Assembly (NCBI RefSeq): GCF_003576645.1
Contig: NC_044917.1
Location: 2,623,103 to 2,687,102 of the forward strand
Direction: 5' to 3'
DNA length: 64,000 nucleotides
Source of the DNA: Ipomoea triloba
Lineage: Eukaryota; Streptophyta; Magnoliopsida; Solanales; Convolvulaceae
A model generated the notes under the pieces. The model had not been told where the DNA came from and did no database searches. It saw only the letters and a list, made by a program, of their open reading frames with translations. Made by a program: the position numbers and the translations under genes. Positions 35,239-46,757 of the stretch are shown here, in pieces; the first letter of the stretch is position 1, and every line of letters begins with the position of its first letter.

Positions 35239-36280
35239 CTCTTCATTCATACAATTCTCTCTCATCCTTAAAAATTGGTCTCACTTTCACGTCACTTTAT
35301 TAAAAAAATCATTTTTATCAATAAAATAATAATAATATTAAAAATATAATAAAAAAGTACAAGACTTGTGGTTGCAAGTCTGACACAAGAATTGCAAAAA
35401 TTGCAATGTTCAGTTATCAGACTTGTAACACAAGATTAAAAAAAATAATAATAATAAAATCATGTTGAATTTACAAGTGTGTAATTCAGTAATTGCATGG
35501 ATGAAGATGACCTAATACCTTATATTGATGTGATTAGACCGCAATACATTTGATGGCTTTAGATTTTGAATTTTTTTGTTTATGATGTATTTAAAAGAAA
35601 AAATTCTTCCGACAAGTTCTATCCGGAGATGGACATGACTTGTCTACAAAAACTATTCTTGCAAAAGAAAAAGAAAATTTCATAGTGGATGAGGCGGCTC
35701 CGTATTCTACAAGGTCAAACATTACATGTTGGATGTATATTCAACACTTACGACACAGGGAAAATGCTATTTGCAAAATCCAATCAACAGAAAAGTAAAC
35801 AAAACAACAATCACCCATCCCAATGCCATGCACTCAAAATTTTTGTATGTAAAATTTTAAATAACACTTGTTAACCAAAGTATAAAATATACCTCATAAT
35901 ATTTTTCTATAAATTCATTAAAATATTACGAGTATATTTTAATTAAAAAACATTATACATCTATCTATTCATAAAATTTTACTTGGTGAACATGTTCCAG
36001 ACTCAAGCTTCAATATTCTTCAAAGAGAAATGACCAATTAAAAAGTATTGTTTCTGGCTAAGATCTCCAGCCAAATGAATCACATTTACATTTCTGAGCA
36101 CAGTAGCCTCTTGCCTATAAGGGAAGGGGAAAGGAAAAGGAAAGGAAGAGTTGCAGTGTGTGTGGCCGAAATAAAATTGGCCACCAAACTCATTGTATCT
36201 TGACTAATTTCTATTTTGTATTAACATTTCTCTCATGTCCTAAGTAAAATGATGATTTTGAGTCAAAAAAAGAGACGATA

Positions 36281-39200
36281 CTAAGAGCCAATGACAAAAG
36301 CGTGTATCTCAGCCCAGCTTGAGACTGTGTAAAGAATGCCGGACAACCTTTTCCAAGGAGAAGAAGAATCTGCTCCCTTGACCTCGTCACTTTCTTTTTG
36401 CTTATCAACCACACCGCGAAAAAATGGAATAAATCTGACGCCAAAATGCGTCCCCACTCTTCTTAGACTCGAGCTTGAACCTACCACGATGCCTACATCT
36501 GCTTCAAGCAAACAAAGCAAGTCCCCTACTGAATCTCCAATGTAAACAGTAAGTGGTATCTTCTTATCACTCGCGCACCTCTCTACGATGATTTTACCAA
36601 AAGCTTGATGCTTGTCAATGGGGGACTCCACCTTCTTCACAATTTCACCAGTGCAAAAAGATTCTTCAAATTCGAGCTCATTTGCATGCACCTTTAGCTC
36701 GTCATTTAAACCCCCTAGTAGACAGACATTAAAGAACAGAGAAATTGTTATAGTGAGAACCATGCTACACATACATTAGGAAGAGATAACAAGTTGAGAT
36801 CTTCTAATGAAAGTCAACTCAATTACAGGCTGTGTCTCACATACCTGATGAAAAGGCAGATCTAATGAGGTCACCACACCAACAATAGGAGAGCACATGA
36901 ACATCTGCATTCAGACTTTCCTTTTTTATTACAGTTTGGAAAAAATTCATACAACCGTTTTGGAGAATCAAATGCCCCCCAGCTCGTTTTATGTCTTCCA
37001 GGTTAAGACCCTTAAGCACACCAGATTCAATCACCCTTAAATTTGCTTCTTTCTCAAAATCTGAAAGTTGCTCAAGTACTTCTTGCAGACCTTCATAGTT
37101 AAACTTCTCCGCTGCAAAAGCAAAAGCAAAATCAAAAGCTTAGAATCTAAGGCACGGGGCAATGGGGGGTTATCAATTATCACAAGCCATGAGATAAAAT
37201 TACCTTTTTCAGTGGCTAACATGTTCTCTATACACTGCTCATAGCCATCTGTGTACTTCTTGGAGAGAACTTCCCAGCTGTTTCTTAGATCAGACGATGT
37301 CATACGTGCAATTTGATTTTCTGTTCGGATTTGATCAGATTTTGGAGCTGTTAATATTGCAAGTTCTGCCAAGATGGCAGATGAATCAACAAGAGTGCAT
37401 GTCAAATCAAAATCGGAAAATATCATCAATCGGCGGTCTTCTAGGTTATGCTCTCCTGAGAGGGGTACAACAGCTTTCTGAATAAGTGGCTGAGCTAAGA
37501 AAAGTCTATCTCATGTTTAATTCCTTGAGAATAAAGTTTTTCAATGATGCCAAGCTCCTCCCCAGTCAAAGAGACACTTAACTTGTCCAGCAAGTCCTCT
37601 GTTTGCAAAGAAAACTCCTAGAAAACAAATACATGACCCAGTAAGAAACATGTCATAAGTATCTTCTTAAAAGTTTGAACTACAGAGACTTGAGATGATG
37701 ACAAGAAGAATAATTGAGTATTTGGGTTCAAAGAAAACAAAAATAACCAAACCTGGAAACTGTCTGAGGAGTAATTCTCAATCCACTTCTTGTAGCGATG
37801 ATTACTTTTACCATCAATAAGTCCCTGCAGCTCCTTACCAATGTAGGCATAAAGCCTTATGCAAGATGTCACAGCACCTAGGGTATAAGCAGACAACTTG
37901 GTTTTCTCAAAAGGAGTTGCAAGTTTACCAGTAGCTTTGACCCCATCAATCTTTCCCAAGCCTGTAGCCAACAAGAAATCTGTGCACTTAGAAGTTGCTG
38001 GATTCAGAGTAGTATCTTTGACGACATCAGAGCCCCATTCCTGTCCAATTCATTACAAATTGGTAAATAATAGCACAACCAACAATCAAAAAGACATTCC
38101 GCCTACTCCAAACTCTAAATCCAAAGCACATGCAGCATGCCAGCATCTAGAAAAAATATATGCATATTACCACATTTTTGCATCATGACCACTCTTCAGA
38201 TTTTCTTATATTACTAGATAACTCAGCACAATAATGGGATGCAAATGCAAAAATTTATGCTCCATAATATAGATAGATAAAACAGCTTCACAAGAAAGCA
38301 CTATAGTTTTATCCAATATATATCTAATGGTTTACAAAAGATCCATGACAATTTGCACAAGAAAGAAAAAGTGACATGTGAAAGCAAGTAACTAAACACA
38401 ACTATTTTTACCTGGACCAAAGAATCATGCAAGTTGAGTTTGTCTAGGGTAGTATACATCAACTCACGAATCCCATGCTTTGCATCATCATCCTCTGCGT
38501 TTGCTTCAGCTAACTCAAACCTGCAATACATCATTATTCAATTGTAAGTTACTACACTTTCTAGAAACTGCAATACATCCATTATTGATTTGTAAGTTAC
38601 TACACTCTCTAGAAACTAAACAAATAAAAATGAAGCAAAGGCGCAAACAAAACCAAAGTTAATGAACAAAGAAACTCATCCAGCATATCTTCCAGACTAA
38701 TGACATTTTAAGAACATTTTAGAAAGAAGAAATGGTCACGATAAACTCCCTTTCAAAATTAAGCTTCAGAAGAATCCTAAAAGTGCATCCGCATAAGATA
38801 CCACACACGTAAACTTCAGAATAAATTGCAGAAAAGTAGTTTTCAAGAAATGATCAATAAAATAGAAAAGAATAGAAATGAAAACGCAATGTTTATCCAC
38901 ATTGTCTTGTTTGATCAATAAAATAGAAAAGAACGAATACATTAAACCGAAAAAGAAATTCCCGCCCGATATACACATAATCCATAGATAACGAAAGACA
39001 GAATACGAATAAGATAAAAACCAAAACCAAAAAAAAAAAAAAAAAAAAAACTGACGCTTGAGCGAATGGCTTGAGAAAATAACCGTCCTGTGAGACGCAC
39101 TGTCCGAACGTCTCGACCTTGAGATTCCCCGACGCCAAAGAGACGATGAAGGGAGTGTAGAGTGCGAACGTAGCCTCCTTCCTGAACTTGTTCCAGCACT

Positions 39201-39446
39201 TCTTCGCTATGCCTACGACTTCATCTACCTCCTTCGGAAGCTTGGGAATACTCCCAACCGGCGGCGACTTTGAACTCAAACTCGGCGACGTCGACGCCAT
39301 TCCAGTATAATTCTCGGTGGTTGCGCAGTCACTACTTCCACTCTCAGTGGCGTAGGATCGGGCGGCGGTAACTGCAAAACGGGAATCGGAAAACGGAGGG
39401 ATTGAATTCGGCTTTCGGAACTATCCTGGATACTAAGAGACGCATC
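36281..39446 (-). pseudogene. TH2: TH2 copy A (TENA hydrolase + HAD phosphatase), frameshifted
   Basis: Six exons are recognisable: 39300-39056, 38520-38412, 38040-37753, 37617-37204, 37111-36845 and 36714-36281, all GT-AG. Order and sequence follow Arabidopsis TH2, a two-domain thiamin-salvage enzyme: an N-terminal TENA-type amino-HMP hydrolase and a C-terminal HAD phosphatase acting on thiamin monophosphate. Catalytic landmarks remain: QD in the TENA domain (Asp72 from the internal Met), DFDLT in HAD motif I and GDSVGD in motif IV. Exon 4 is 414 bp here and 415 bp in B and C because the A run at 37500-37503 has four bases, not five; the shift gives a stop within two codons, ahead of the HAD domain. 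The upstream targeting extension (ATG at 39446) is also out of frame through an extra G at 39361-39363 and a further extra base at 39301. It is a pseudogene unless these are sequencing errors. Confidence 0.85.
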
Positions 39447-39805
39447 AAGTAAATATATAGCAAAAATTCGAGAATTAATTTTATTTATTTATTTTTAACT
39501 TCAAAACTGATTCAGTTACTAAAATCAAAATATCTATATCTCTATACAGGTTTGAACGAAGAAAAGCAAATCGCCGGAGCTTGAGATCCCGGAGAAGAAG
39601 AAAGGCTGGGGAAGTTTTGTTTGGGGATTATTACGGGGGCAAAAGTGGGATTTTCATTTAATTTGGTATTTTCTTTTTAACTTTTTGCTATGGGCTGTAT
39701 GGGCAATCTAATCAAACAACGGCCTTCGGAATTTCGTGAAAGATAAGTTGGGCCTTCCAAATCCACCTTTAACATTTCATCCAACTCATGACTTCCTTGG
39801 CAAAT

Positions 39806-40014
39806 TATGGTCCACACAGCTATGTGAACCATAATTAAATGTACATTTTTAATGTATTAAATGTACATTATTTTTGTACTGAATATGTACATTCAGTACA
39901 CAAATAATGTACATTCCATGAATATAATGTACATTATTTTTATACTGAATGTACATTATTTTTATATTGAATGTGCATTATTTAATAGTATGGTCCACAT
40001 ATCTGTGTGGACCA
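39806..40014. mobile_element. MITE at the A/B unit boundary
   Basis: The ends are inverted repeats of about 26 bp (ATGGTCCACACAGCTATGTG on the left; CACATATCTGTGTGGACCA on the right). The interior is made of repeated AATGTACATT words. The equivalent site in unit C (about 52186-52210) runs directly from CATGACTTC into TCGAG..TCGCTCTAG without it, so it inserted only here. Confidence 0.75.
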
Positions 40015-40135
40015 ATGATTGGACATCCTTCGAGAGTCGCTCTAGATATTGAGTATCTATGTTTCACATTTACAAATTGCAATTCATTACTATTCATTTC
40101 ATATTGTCTTTACAATTTCTTGTAAATTAAAATAA

Positions 40136-40503
40136 GGAAAAAGTGTCAAATAGGCCATTGAACTTATCGCTTTTGTGTAATTGGGACATTGAACTTAAAA
40201 AGTGTGCAATTCAACAATCAAACAATCAAAATTTGTGCAATTGGACTATTTTTACAAATTTTTTTTTAGTAAAATTCAATTATATTACTAACATATATGT
40301 ATTAAGAGTGACATTTTCTTCTACCATACTAGTTGGGAGTCAATATTAAAATGTTTTTAACTCAAATTGAATTAAAAAATTTTGTAAAAATGGTCCAATT
40401 GCACAAATTTTGATTGTTTGATGGTTGAATTGCACACATTTTAAGTTCAATGGCCTAATTGCACAAAAGCGATAAGTTCAGTGGTCTATTTGACACTTTT
40501 TCC
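40136..40503. mobile_element. MITE with ~125-bp inverted arms, unit B only
   Basis: The left arm begins GGAAAAAGTGTCAAATAGGCC and the right arm ends with its complement (CTATTTGACACTTTTTCC); the arms stay complementary for about 125 bp through CTTATCGCTTTTGTG and AATTTGTGCAATTGGAC. Units A (near 35430) and C (near 53170) lack it at the same place. The site is A-rich, so the target-site duplication cannot be read reliably. Confidence 0.82.
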
Positions 40504-41384
40504 AAAAAAAATCATGTTGAATTTACAAGTGTGTAACTCAGTAATTGCATGGATGAAGATGACCTAACACCTTATATTGATGTGATTAGACCGCAATACA
40601 TGTGATGGCTTAAGATTTTGATTTTTTTTTTTTTATGATGTATTGAAAAGAAAAAAAATTCTTCCCGAAAAGTTCTATCCGGAGATGGCCATGACTTGTC
40701 TACAAAAACTATTCTTGCAAAAGAAAAAGAAAATTTCATAGTGGATGAGGCGGCTCAATGATATTCCGTATTCTACAACCTCAAACACTACATATTCAAC
40801 ACTAACGACATAGGGAAAATGTTATTTGCATAATCCGATCAACAAAAAAGCCATTTTGCCTTTAAAGTAAATAAACAAATCAACAATCACCCATTCCAAT
40901 GCCATGCACTCGAAATTTCTGTATGTAAATTTTTAAATAACACTTGTTAACCAAAGTATAAAATATACTCGTAATATTTTTCTATAAATTCATAAAAATA
41001 TTATATTTTAATTAAAAAATATAATACACCTCACACAATATTTACTCATAAAATTTTACTTGGTGAACATGTTCCAGACAAGGAAGATAGAACATCTATG
41101 CAAAGAATTGAAAGACGAGACATTCATAAACGCAAGCTTCAATATTCTTCAAAGAGAAATGATCGATCAAAAAGTATTGTTTCTGGCTAAGATCTCCAGC
41201 CAAATGAATCACATTTACATTTCTTAGCACAGTAGCCTCCTGCCTATAAGGAAAGGGGAAAGGAAAAGCTGCAGTGTGTGTGGCCACCAAACTCATTGTA
41301 TCTGACTAATTTCTATTTTGTATTAACATTTCTCTCAATTCCCCAAGTAAAATGATGATTTTGAGTCAAAAAAAAGAGATGATA

Positions 41385-44262
41385 CTAAGAGCCAATGACA
41401 AAAGCGTGTATCTCAGCCCAGCTTGAGGCTGTGTAAAGAATGCCGGAGCCAACTTCCCTTTCTTTCTGCTGATCAACCACACCACGAAACAGTGGAATAA
41501 ATCTGACACCAAAATGCGTCCCCAATCTTGTTAGACTCGAGTTTGAACCTACCACGATGCCTGCATATGCTTCAAGCAAACAAGCCAAGTCCCCTACCGA
41601 ATCTCCAATGTAAACATCCAGTCGTTTCTTCCTATCACTACCGCAGTTCTTTACGAGGAGTTTAGCTTGAAGCTTGTCAATGGGGGACTCCACCCTCTTC
41701 ACAATTTTACCGGTGCAAGAAGATTCTTTAAATTCTAGCTCATTTGCACGCACCTTTAGCTCGTCATTTAAACCCCCTAGCAGACAGACATTAAAGAACA
41801 GATCGAGGAATTGTTATAGTGAGAACCATGCTACACATACATTAGGAAGAGATAACAAGTTGAGATCTTCTAATGAAAGTCAACTCAGTTACAGGCTGTG
41901 TCTCACATACCTGATGAAAAGGCAGATCTAATGAGGTCACCACACCAACAACTGGAGAGCACACGAACATCTACATCCTTTTTTATTACAGTTTGGAAAA
42001 AATTCATACAACCGTCTTGGAGAATCAAACTCCCCCCAACTTGTTTTATGTCTTCCAGGCTAAGACCCTTAAGCAAACCAGATTCAATCACCCTTAAATT
42101 TGCTTTTTTCTCAAAATCTGAAAGTTGCTCAAGTGCTTCCAGCAGACCTTCAAAGTCAAACTTCTCCGCTGCAAAAGCAAAAGCAAAAGCTTAGAATCTA
42201 AGGCACGGGGCAATGGGGGGTTATCAATTATCACAAGCCATGAGATAAAATTACCTTTTTCAGTGGCTAATATGTTCTCTATACACTGGTCATAGCCATT
42301 TTTATAATTCTTGGAGAGATCTTCCCAGATGTTTGTTAGATCAGACAATGTCATACGTGCAATTTGATTTTCTGTTCGGATTTGATCAGATTTTGGAGCG
42401 GTAGATATTGCAAGTTTTGCCAAGATGGCACATGAATCAACATGAGTGCATGTCAAATCAAAAGCGGAAAATATCATAAATCGGCGGTCTTCTAGGTTAT
42501 GCTCTCCTAATAGGGGTACAACAGCTTTCTGAATAAGTGGCTGAGCTAAGAAAAAGTCTATCTCATGTTTAATTCCTTGAGAATAAAGTTTTTCAATGAT
42601 GTCAAGCTCCTCCCCAGTCAAAGAGACACTTAACTTGTCCAGCAAGTCCTCTGTTTGCAAAGAAAACTCCTAGAAAACAAATACATGACCCAGTAAGAAA
42701 CATGTCATAAGTATCTTCTTAAAAGTTTGAACTACAGAGACTTGAGATGATGACAAGAAGAATAATTGGGTATTTGGGTTCAAAGAAAACAAAAATAACC
42801 AAACCTGGAAACTGTCTGAGAAGTAATTCTCAATCCACTTCTTGTAGCGATGATTACTTTTACCATCAATAAGTCCCTGCAGCTCCTTACCAATGTAGGC
42901 ATAAAGCCTTATGCAAGATGTCACAGCACCTAGGGTATAAGCAGACAACTTGGTTTTCTCACAAGGAGTTGCAAGTTTACCAGTAGCTGTATCCAACAAG
43001 AACTCTGTGCACTTAGTAGTTGCTCGATTCTGTGTAGTATCTTTGACGACATCAGAACCCCATTCCTGTCCAATTCATTACAAATTGGTAAATAATAGCA
43101 CAACCAACAATCAAAAAGACATTCCGCCTACTCCAAACTCTAAATCCAAAGCACATGCAGCATCTAGAAAAAATATATGCACGTCAACACATTTTTGCAT
43201 CATGGCCACTCTTCAGATTTTCTTATATTACTAGATAACTCAGCACACAATAATTGGTAGATGCAAATGCAAAAATTCATGCTCCATAATATAGATAGAT
43301 AAAACAGCTTCACAAGAAAGCATTATAGTTTTATCCAATATATATATAATGGTTTACAAAAGATCCATGACAATTTGCACAAGAAAGAAAAAGTGATATG
43401 TGAAAGCAAGTAACTAAACACAACTATTTTTACCTGGACCAAAGAATCATGATGCAAGTTGAGTTTGTCTAGGGTAGTCTTCCTCAACTCCCTAATCCGA
43501 TGCTTTGCATCATCATCCTCTGCGTTTGCTTCTGCGAACTCAAGCCTGCAATACATCCATTATTGATTTGTAAGTTACTACACTCTCTAGAAACTAAACA
43601 AATAAAAATGAATCAAAGGGGCAAACAAAACCAACGTTAATGAACAAAGAAACTCATCCAGCATATCTTGCAGACTAATGACATTTTAAGAACATTTTAG
43701 AAAGAAGAAATGGTCTGGATAAACTCTCTTTCAAAATTAAGCTTCAGAAGAATCCTAAAAGTGCATCCGCATAAGATACCACACACGCAAACTTCAGAAT
43801 AAATTGCAGAAAAGTAGTTTTCAAGAAATGATCAATAAAATAGAAAAGAATAGAAATGAAAACGCAATGTTTATCCACATTGTCTTGTATGATCAATAAA
43901 ATAGAAAAGAACGAATACATTAAACCGAAAAAGAAATTCCCGCCCGATATACACATAATCCATAGATATAAAGAAAGACAGAATACGAATAAGATGAAAA
44001 CGAAAAAAAAAAAAAGAACTGACGCTTGATCGAATGGCTTGACAAAATAAACGCCCTGTGAGACGCACTGTCCGAACGTCTCGACCTCGAGAGTCCCCGA
44101 CGCCAAACAGACGATGAAGGGAGTGTAGAGCGCGAACGTCGCCTCCTTCCTGAACTTGTTCCAGCACTTCTTCGCTATGCCTACGACTTCGTCTCTCGGG
44201 AGCTTGGGAATATTCCCAACCGGCGGCGGCTTTGAACTTGAACTCGAACTCGCCGACGCCAT
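41385..44262 (-). CDS. TH2: TH2 copy B, intact frame but active-site residues lost
   Basis: Six exons (44262-44024, 43545-43434, 43065-42805, 42669-42255, 42168-41911, 41776-41385) give one frame of 558 residues from the internal ATG. The TENA domain is in exons 1-3 and the HAD domain in exons 4-6. Two key residues differ. HAD motif I reads SAFDLT where A and C read SDFDLT, so the nucleophilic Asp is Ala (residue 273). The TENA motif reads QG where A and Arabidopsis read QD (residue 70). The targeting extension is destroyed: an 8-bp deletion near 44391 makes the upstream ATG (44397) stop after seven codons. A ~1.2 kb insertion begins about 120 bp upstream of that ATG. It is probably catalytically dead as a phosphatase, yet its coding frame survives, so a very recent pseudogene or a non-catalytic role are both possible. 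Confidence 0.85.
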
Positions 44263-44510
44263 TCCAGTACAATTCTCGGTGGTTGCGCAGTCACTACTTC
44301 CACTATCAGTGGCGGAGGATCGGCGGCGGTAACTGCAAAACGGGAATCGGAAAACAGAGGATTGAATTCGGCTTTAGGAACTATTCTGGATACGCATCAA
44401 GTAAATATATAGCAAAAATTCGAGAATTAATTTTATTTATTTATTTTTAACTTCAAAACTGATTCAGTTACTAAAATTCAAAACTGATTCAGTTACTAAA
44501 ATTCAAAACT

Positions 44511-45639
44511 GATCCATGCAAATAGAGCAGTACCTAACCACTCAATCAACCTTAAATTATTTTTTTAGAATGACTAAAAATGTGTCCTAATGAATTAATA
44601 TCATTCAAATAATTTGTTAGGTCATTAATCTTTTAATAGGTAAGAAATTCAATCATTTTGGGTAAAAAAATAAAAATAAAACAAAAAAACCATAAGAAGC
44701 AAAATCACAATTTTAAACAATAAGATAGCTTGTATTCAAGCGAATCCTATGTATACAAGTATATGCATTTTTCAAATATTTTACAAAACAAATCTCATAC
44801 ATTATATAATTTATATATCAAGCAAATTATTATCGTTATATACAAGTATATGCATTTTTCAAATATTTTACAAAACAAATATCCTACATTATATTATTGA
44901 GTTAATTACCGATTTGTCCCTCGACTATTGGGATTTCACCACTTGAGTCCTCGACATTCAAAATTGTCCAATTACATCCTCGACTATGTTATTTCTCACC
45001 GAGTTGGTCCTCAGTCGAACTGCCGTTTGGCAAACGTCAAAACTAAGGATAAATATGTAATTTTATTTTCTTTGTTGACCTAGATGGGACCAGTACAATT
45101 GAGAGTGAAGGTGAATGAGGCTCAGGCGGGAAATGCTATTGCGTAGAATCTTGCCGGAGAGAAAGCGATCGTGGTAATTCAAACTTTGGGATGAGATGGT
45201 GTTTGGTACTATTGCTTCGGCGGCGGCGGCACTCCTTCACATCTCCTGGTTTGGTAATCCACAAGTTGGAATTCTCTGAGGAGGAGCACGGTCTAGTGGC
45301 GGCTTGCCGCCGCCTCGGCGCCGCTGATGAAATTATTAAGGGAAGGGGAGGGGGCGGGCTGATGCGGATATGGTGGTGCTAAACGAGAGGCAGGCATCCT
45401 CGAAATCCTCGTCTGATCTCGAGGTCTTCAGGTTCTTTTTATATGTTGTTTGAAACTCTAGTTTATCAGCCATAGACCAGTAGTTATGAGTGAATTTCGT
45501 ACCGTTATGAATTTTGGCGTAATAAACATGGCCATTAATACACACCTCAATGTAATTTTTAATCATAAGATATTGATGAGATAATAAAAATTGTAACATA
45601 AATCAAACACCCAAACTTTAAATTGTGATGGGCCTTATA

Positions 45640-45710
<71 letters not shown>
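44511..45710. mobile_element. insertion splitting the upstream region of TH2 copy B
   Basis: In units A and C the sequence CTGATTCAGTTACTAAAAT leads within 40 bp to GTTTGAACGAAGAAAAGC. In B these are separated by about 1.2 kb. The insert contains an 85-bp direct duplication (GTATATGCATTTTTCAAATA at about 44759 and 44840), plant repeat words (GATTTGTCCCTCGAC; GTTGGTCCTC), a GC-rich island at 45110-45420 with no recognisable gene, and a (TA)n run at about 45643-45711. No terminal repeats were identified, so the mechanism is unknown. Confidence 0.7.
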
Positions 45711-45713
<3 letters not shown>

Positions 45714-46049
45714 TGAACGAAGAAAAGCAAATCGCCGGAGCTTGAGATCCCGGAGAAGAAGAAAGGCTGGGGAAGTTTTGCTTGGGGATTATTACGGGGG
45801 CAAAAGTGGAATTTTCATTTAATTTGGTATTTTCTTTTTAACTTTTTGCTATGGGCTGTATGGGCAATATAGTCAAACAACGGCCTTACGAATTTCGTGA
45901 AAGATAAGTTGGGACTTCCAAATCCACCTTTAACATTTCAACTGGGCCCAGCCGGAATTCTCACAAATTATATCACGACAAATACATCAAACCCGATTTG
46001 AATATTCATTATTATAACAATATACTATTCATTAAGTTTTAAAATAATA

Positions 46050-46740
46050 TGAGAAAATGGTCAAATAGACCCTTGAACTTTACATGAAAGTGAAATTAGA
46101 CCTCTAAACTTTAAAAAAAAAAATATAATTACACACTCAAACTTATCATTTTAATGCATCTAGACCCAATAACCGGTAATTTACTTGAAATAACCTGTCA
46201 ACAAGATTTCGGTGGGAATTCCGACTATAATTCTGGCGATAAAAAAATTTCCGACAACTATTTAAATTTTAAAAAAAATCTGGCACCTGTGTGATCGGTC
46301 GTTTTTTCCAGGGAGTTGGTCATCTCGAGACAACCAGCCCGGTTGTCTCCTCTGTGGTTGAATGGTCGAATGCGTGAAATGTGATTTTCATACTTAAATT
46401 GTCACTAATTTAGCATGTTGTATAAGCTATTCCTATGTAATTTGTGGTTTATTACCAAGGTCAGAAACATTTTATTAAATAAAAAAAATAAAAAGCTTCA
46501 ACTAGAAATCAACATGCATATATGTTGGGAGTCAAAGCTTAGCCATCATTGACAGCATGTAACGACCAACTAATTTGGATGAATATAACGCGAGGAAAGA
46601 GTGTTCCCCCCACAAAAGCCAAAACTTGTGCCACACTAATAGCTAGCTTTCACAAACACCCTCCCAAATTCAATCACAAAATTGAAGTATTTGAGTTAGA
46701 ATTTCACAATCTAAACATTAATATTTTGTACATATATATA
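46050..46740. other. upstream region of the GOST gene
   Basis: The left half (46050-46400) is repeat-derived (GGTCAAATAGACCCTTGAAC) and absent from unit C. From about 46430 it matches 58260-58560, which includes the proximal promoter: AACTAGAAATCAACA(T/A)GCATA, GTCAAAGCTTAGCCATCATT and an (AT)n run just before the ATG. Confidence 0.6.
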
Positions 46741-46757
46741 TATATTAATTTGATCTC

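Larger units (their letters stand above)
32283..39779. repeat. segmental duplication, unit A
   Basis: Blocks here recur in order in unit C: 32283-32515 with 51722-51955 (including CCAATCCGCAGCTAGCTGGC), 34500-34760 with 52255-52470, and 35455-39779 with 53190-57369. The intervening parts of unit A hold unit-specific insertions, among them two SINEs and the assembly gap. The right end, just after TH2 copy A's upstream region, is the tandem junction with unit B at 39773-39779. Confidence 0.85.

Noticed and set aside
45191..45382. 63-codon GC-rich frame
   Set aside because: Sits in the insertion upstream of TH2-B, no recognised domain, absent from the other units; could be a captured gene fragment but not supportable.
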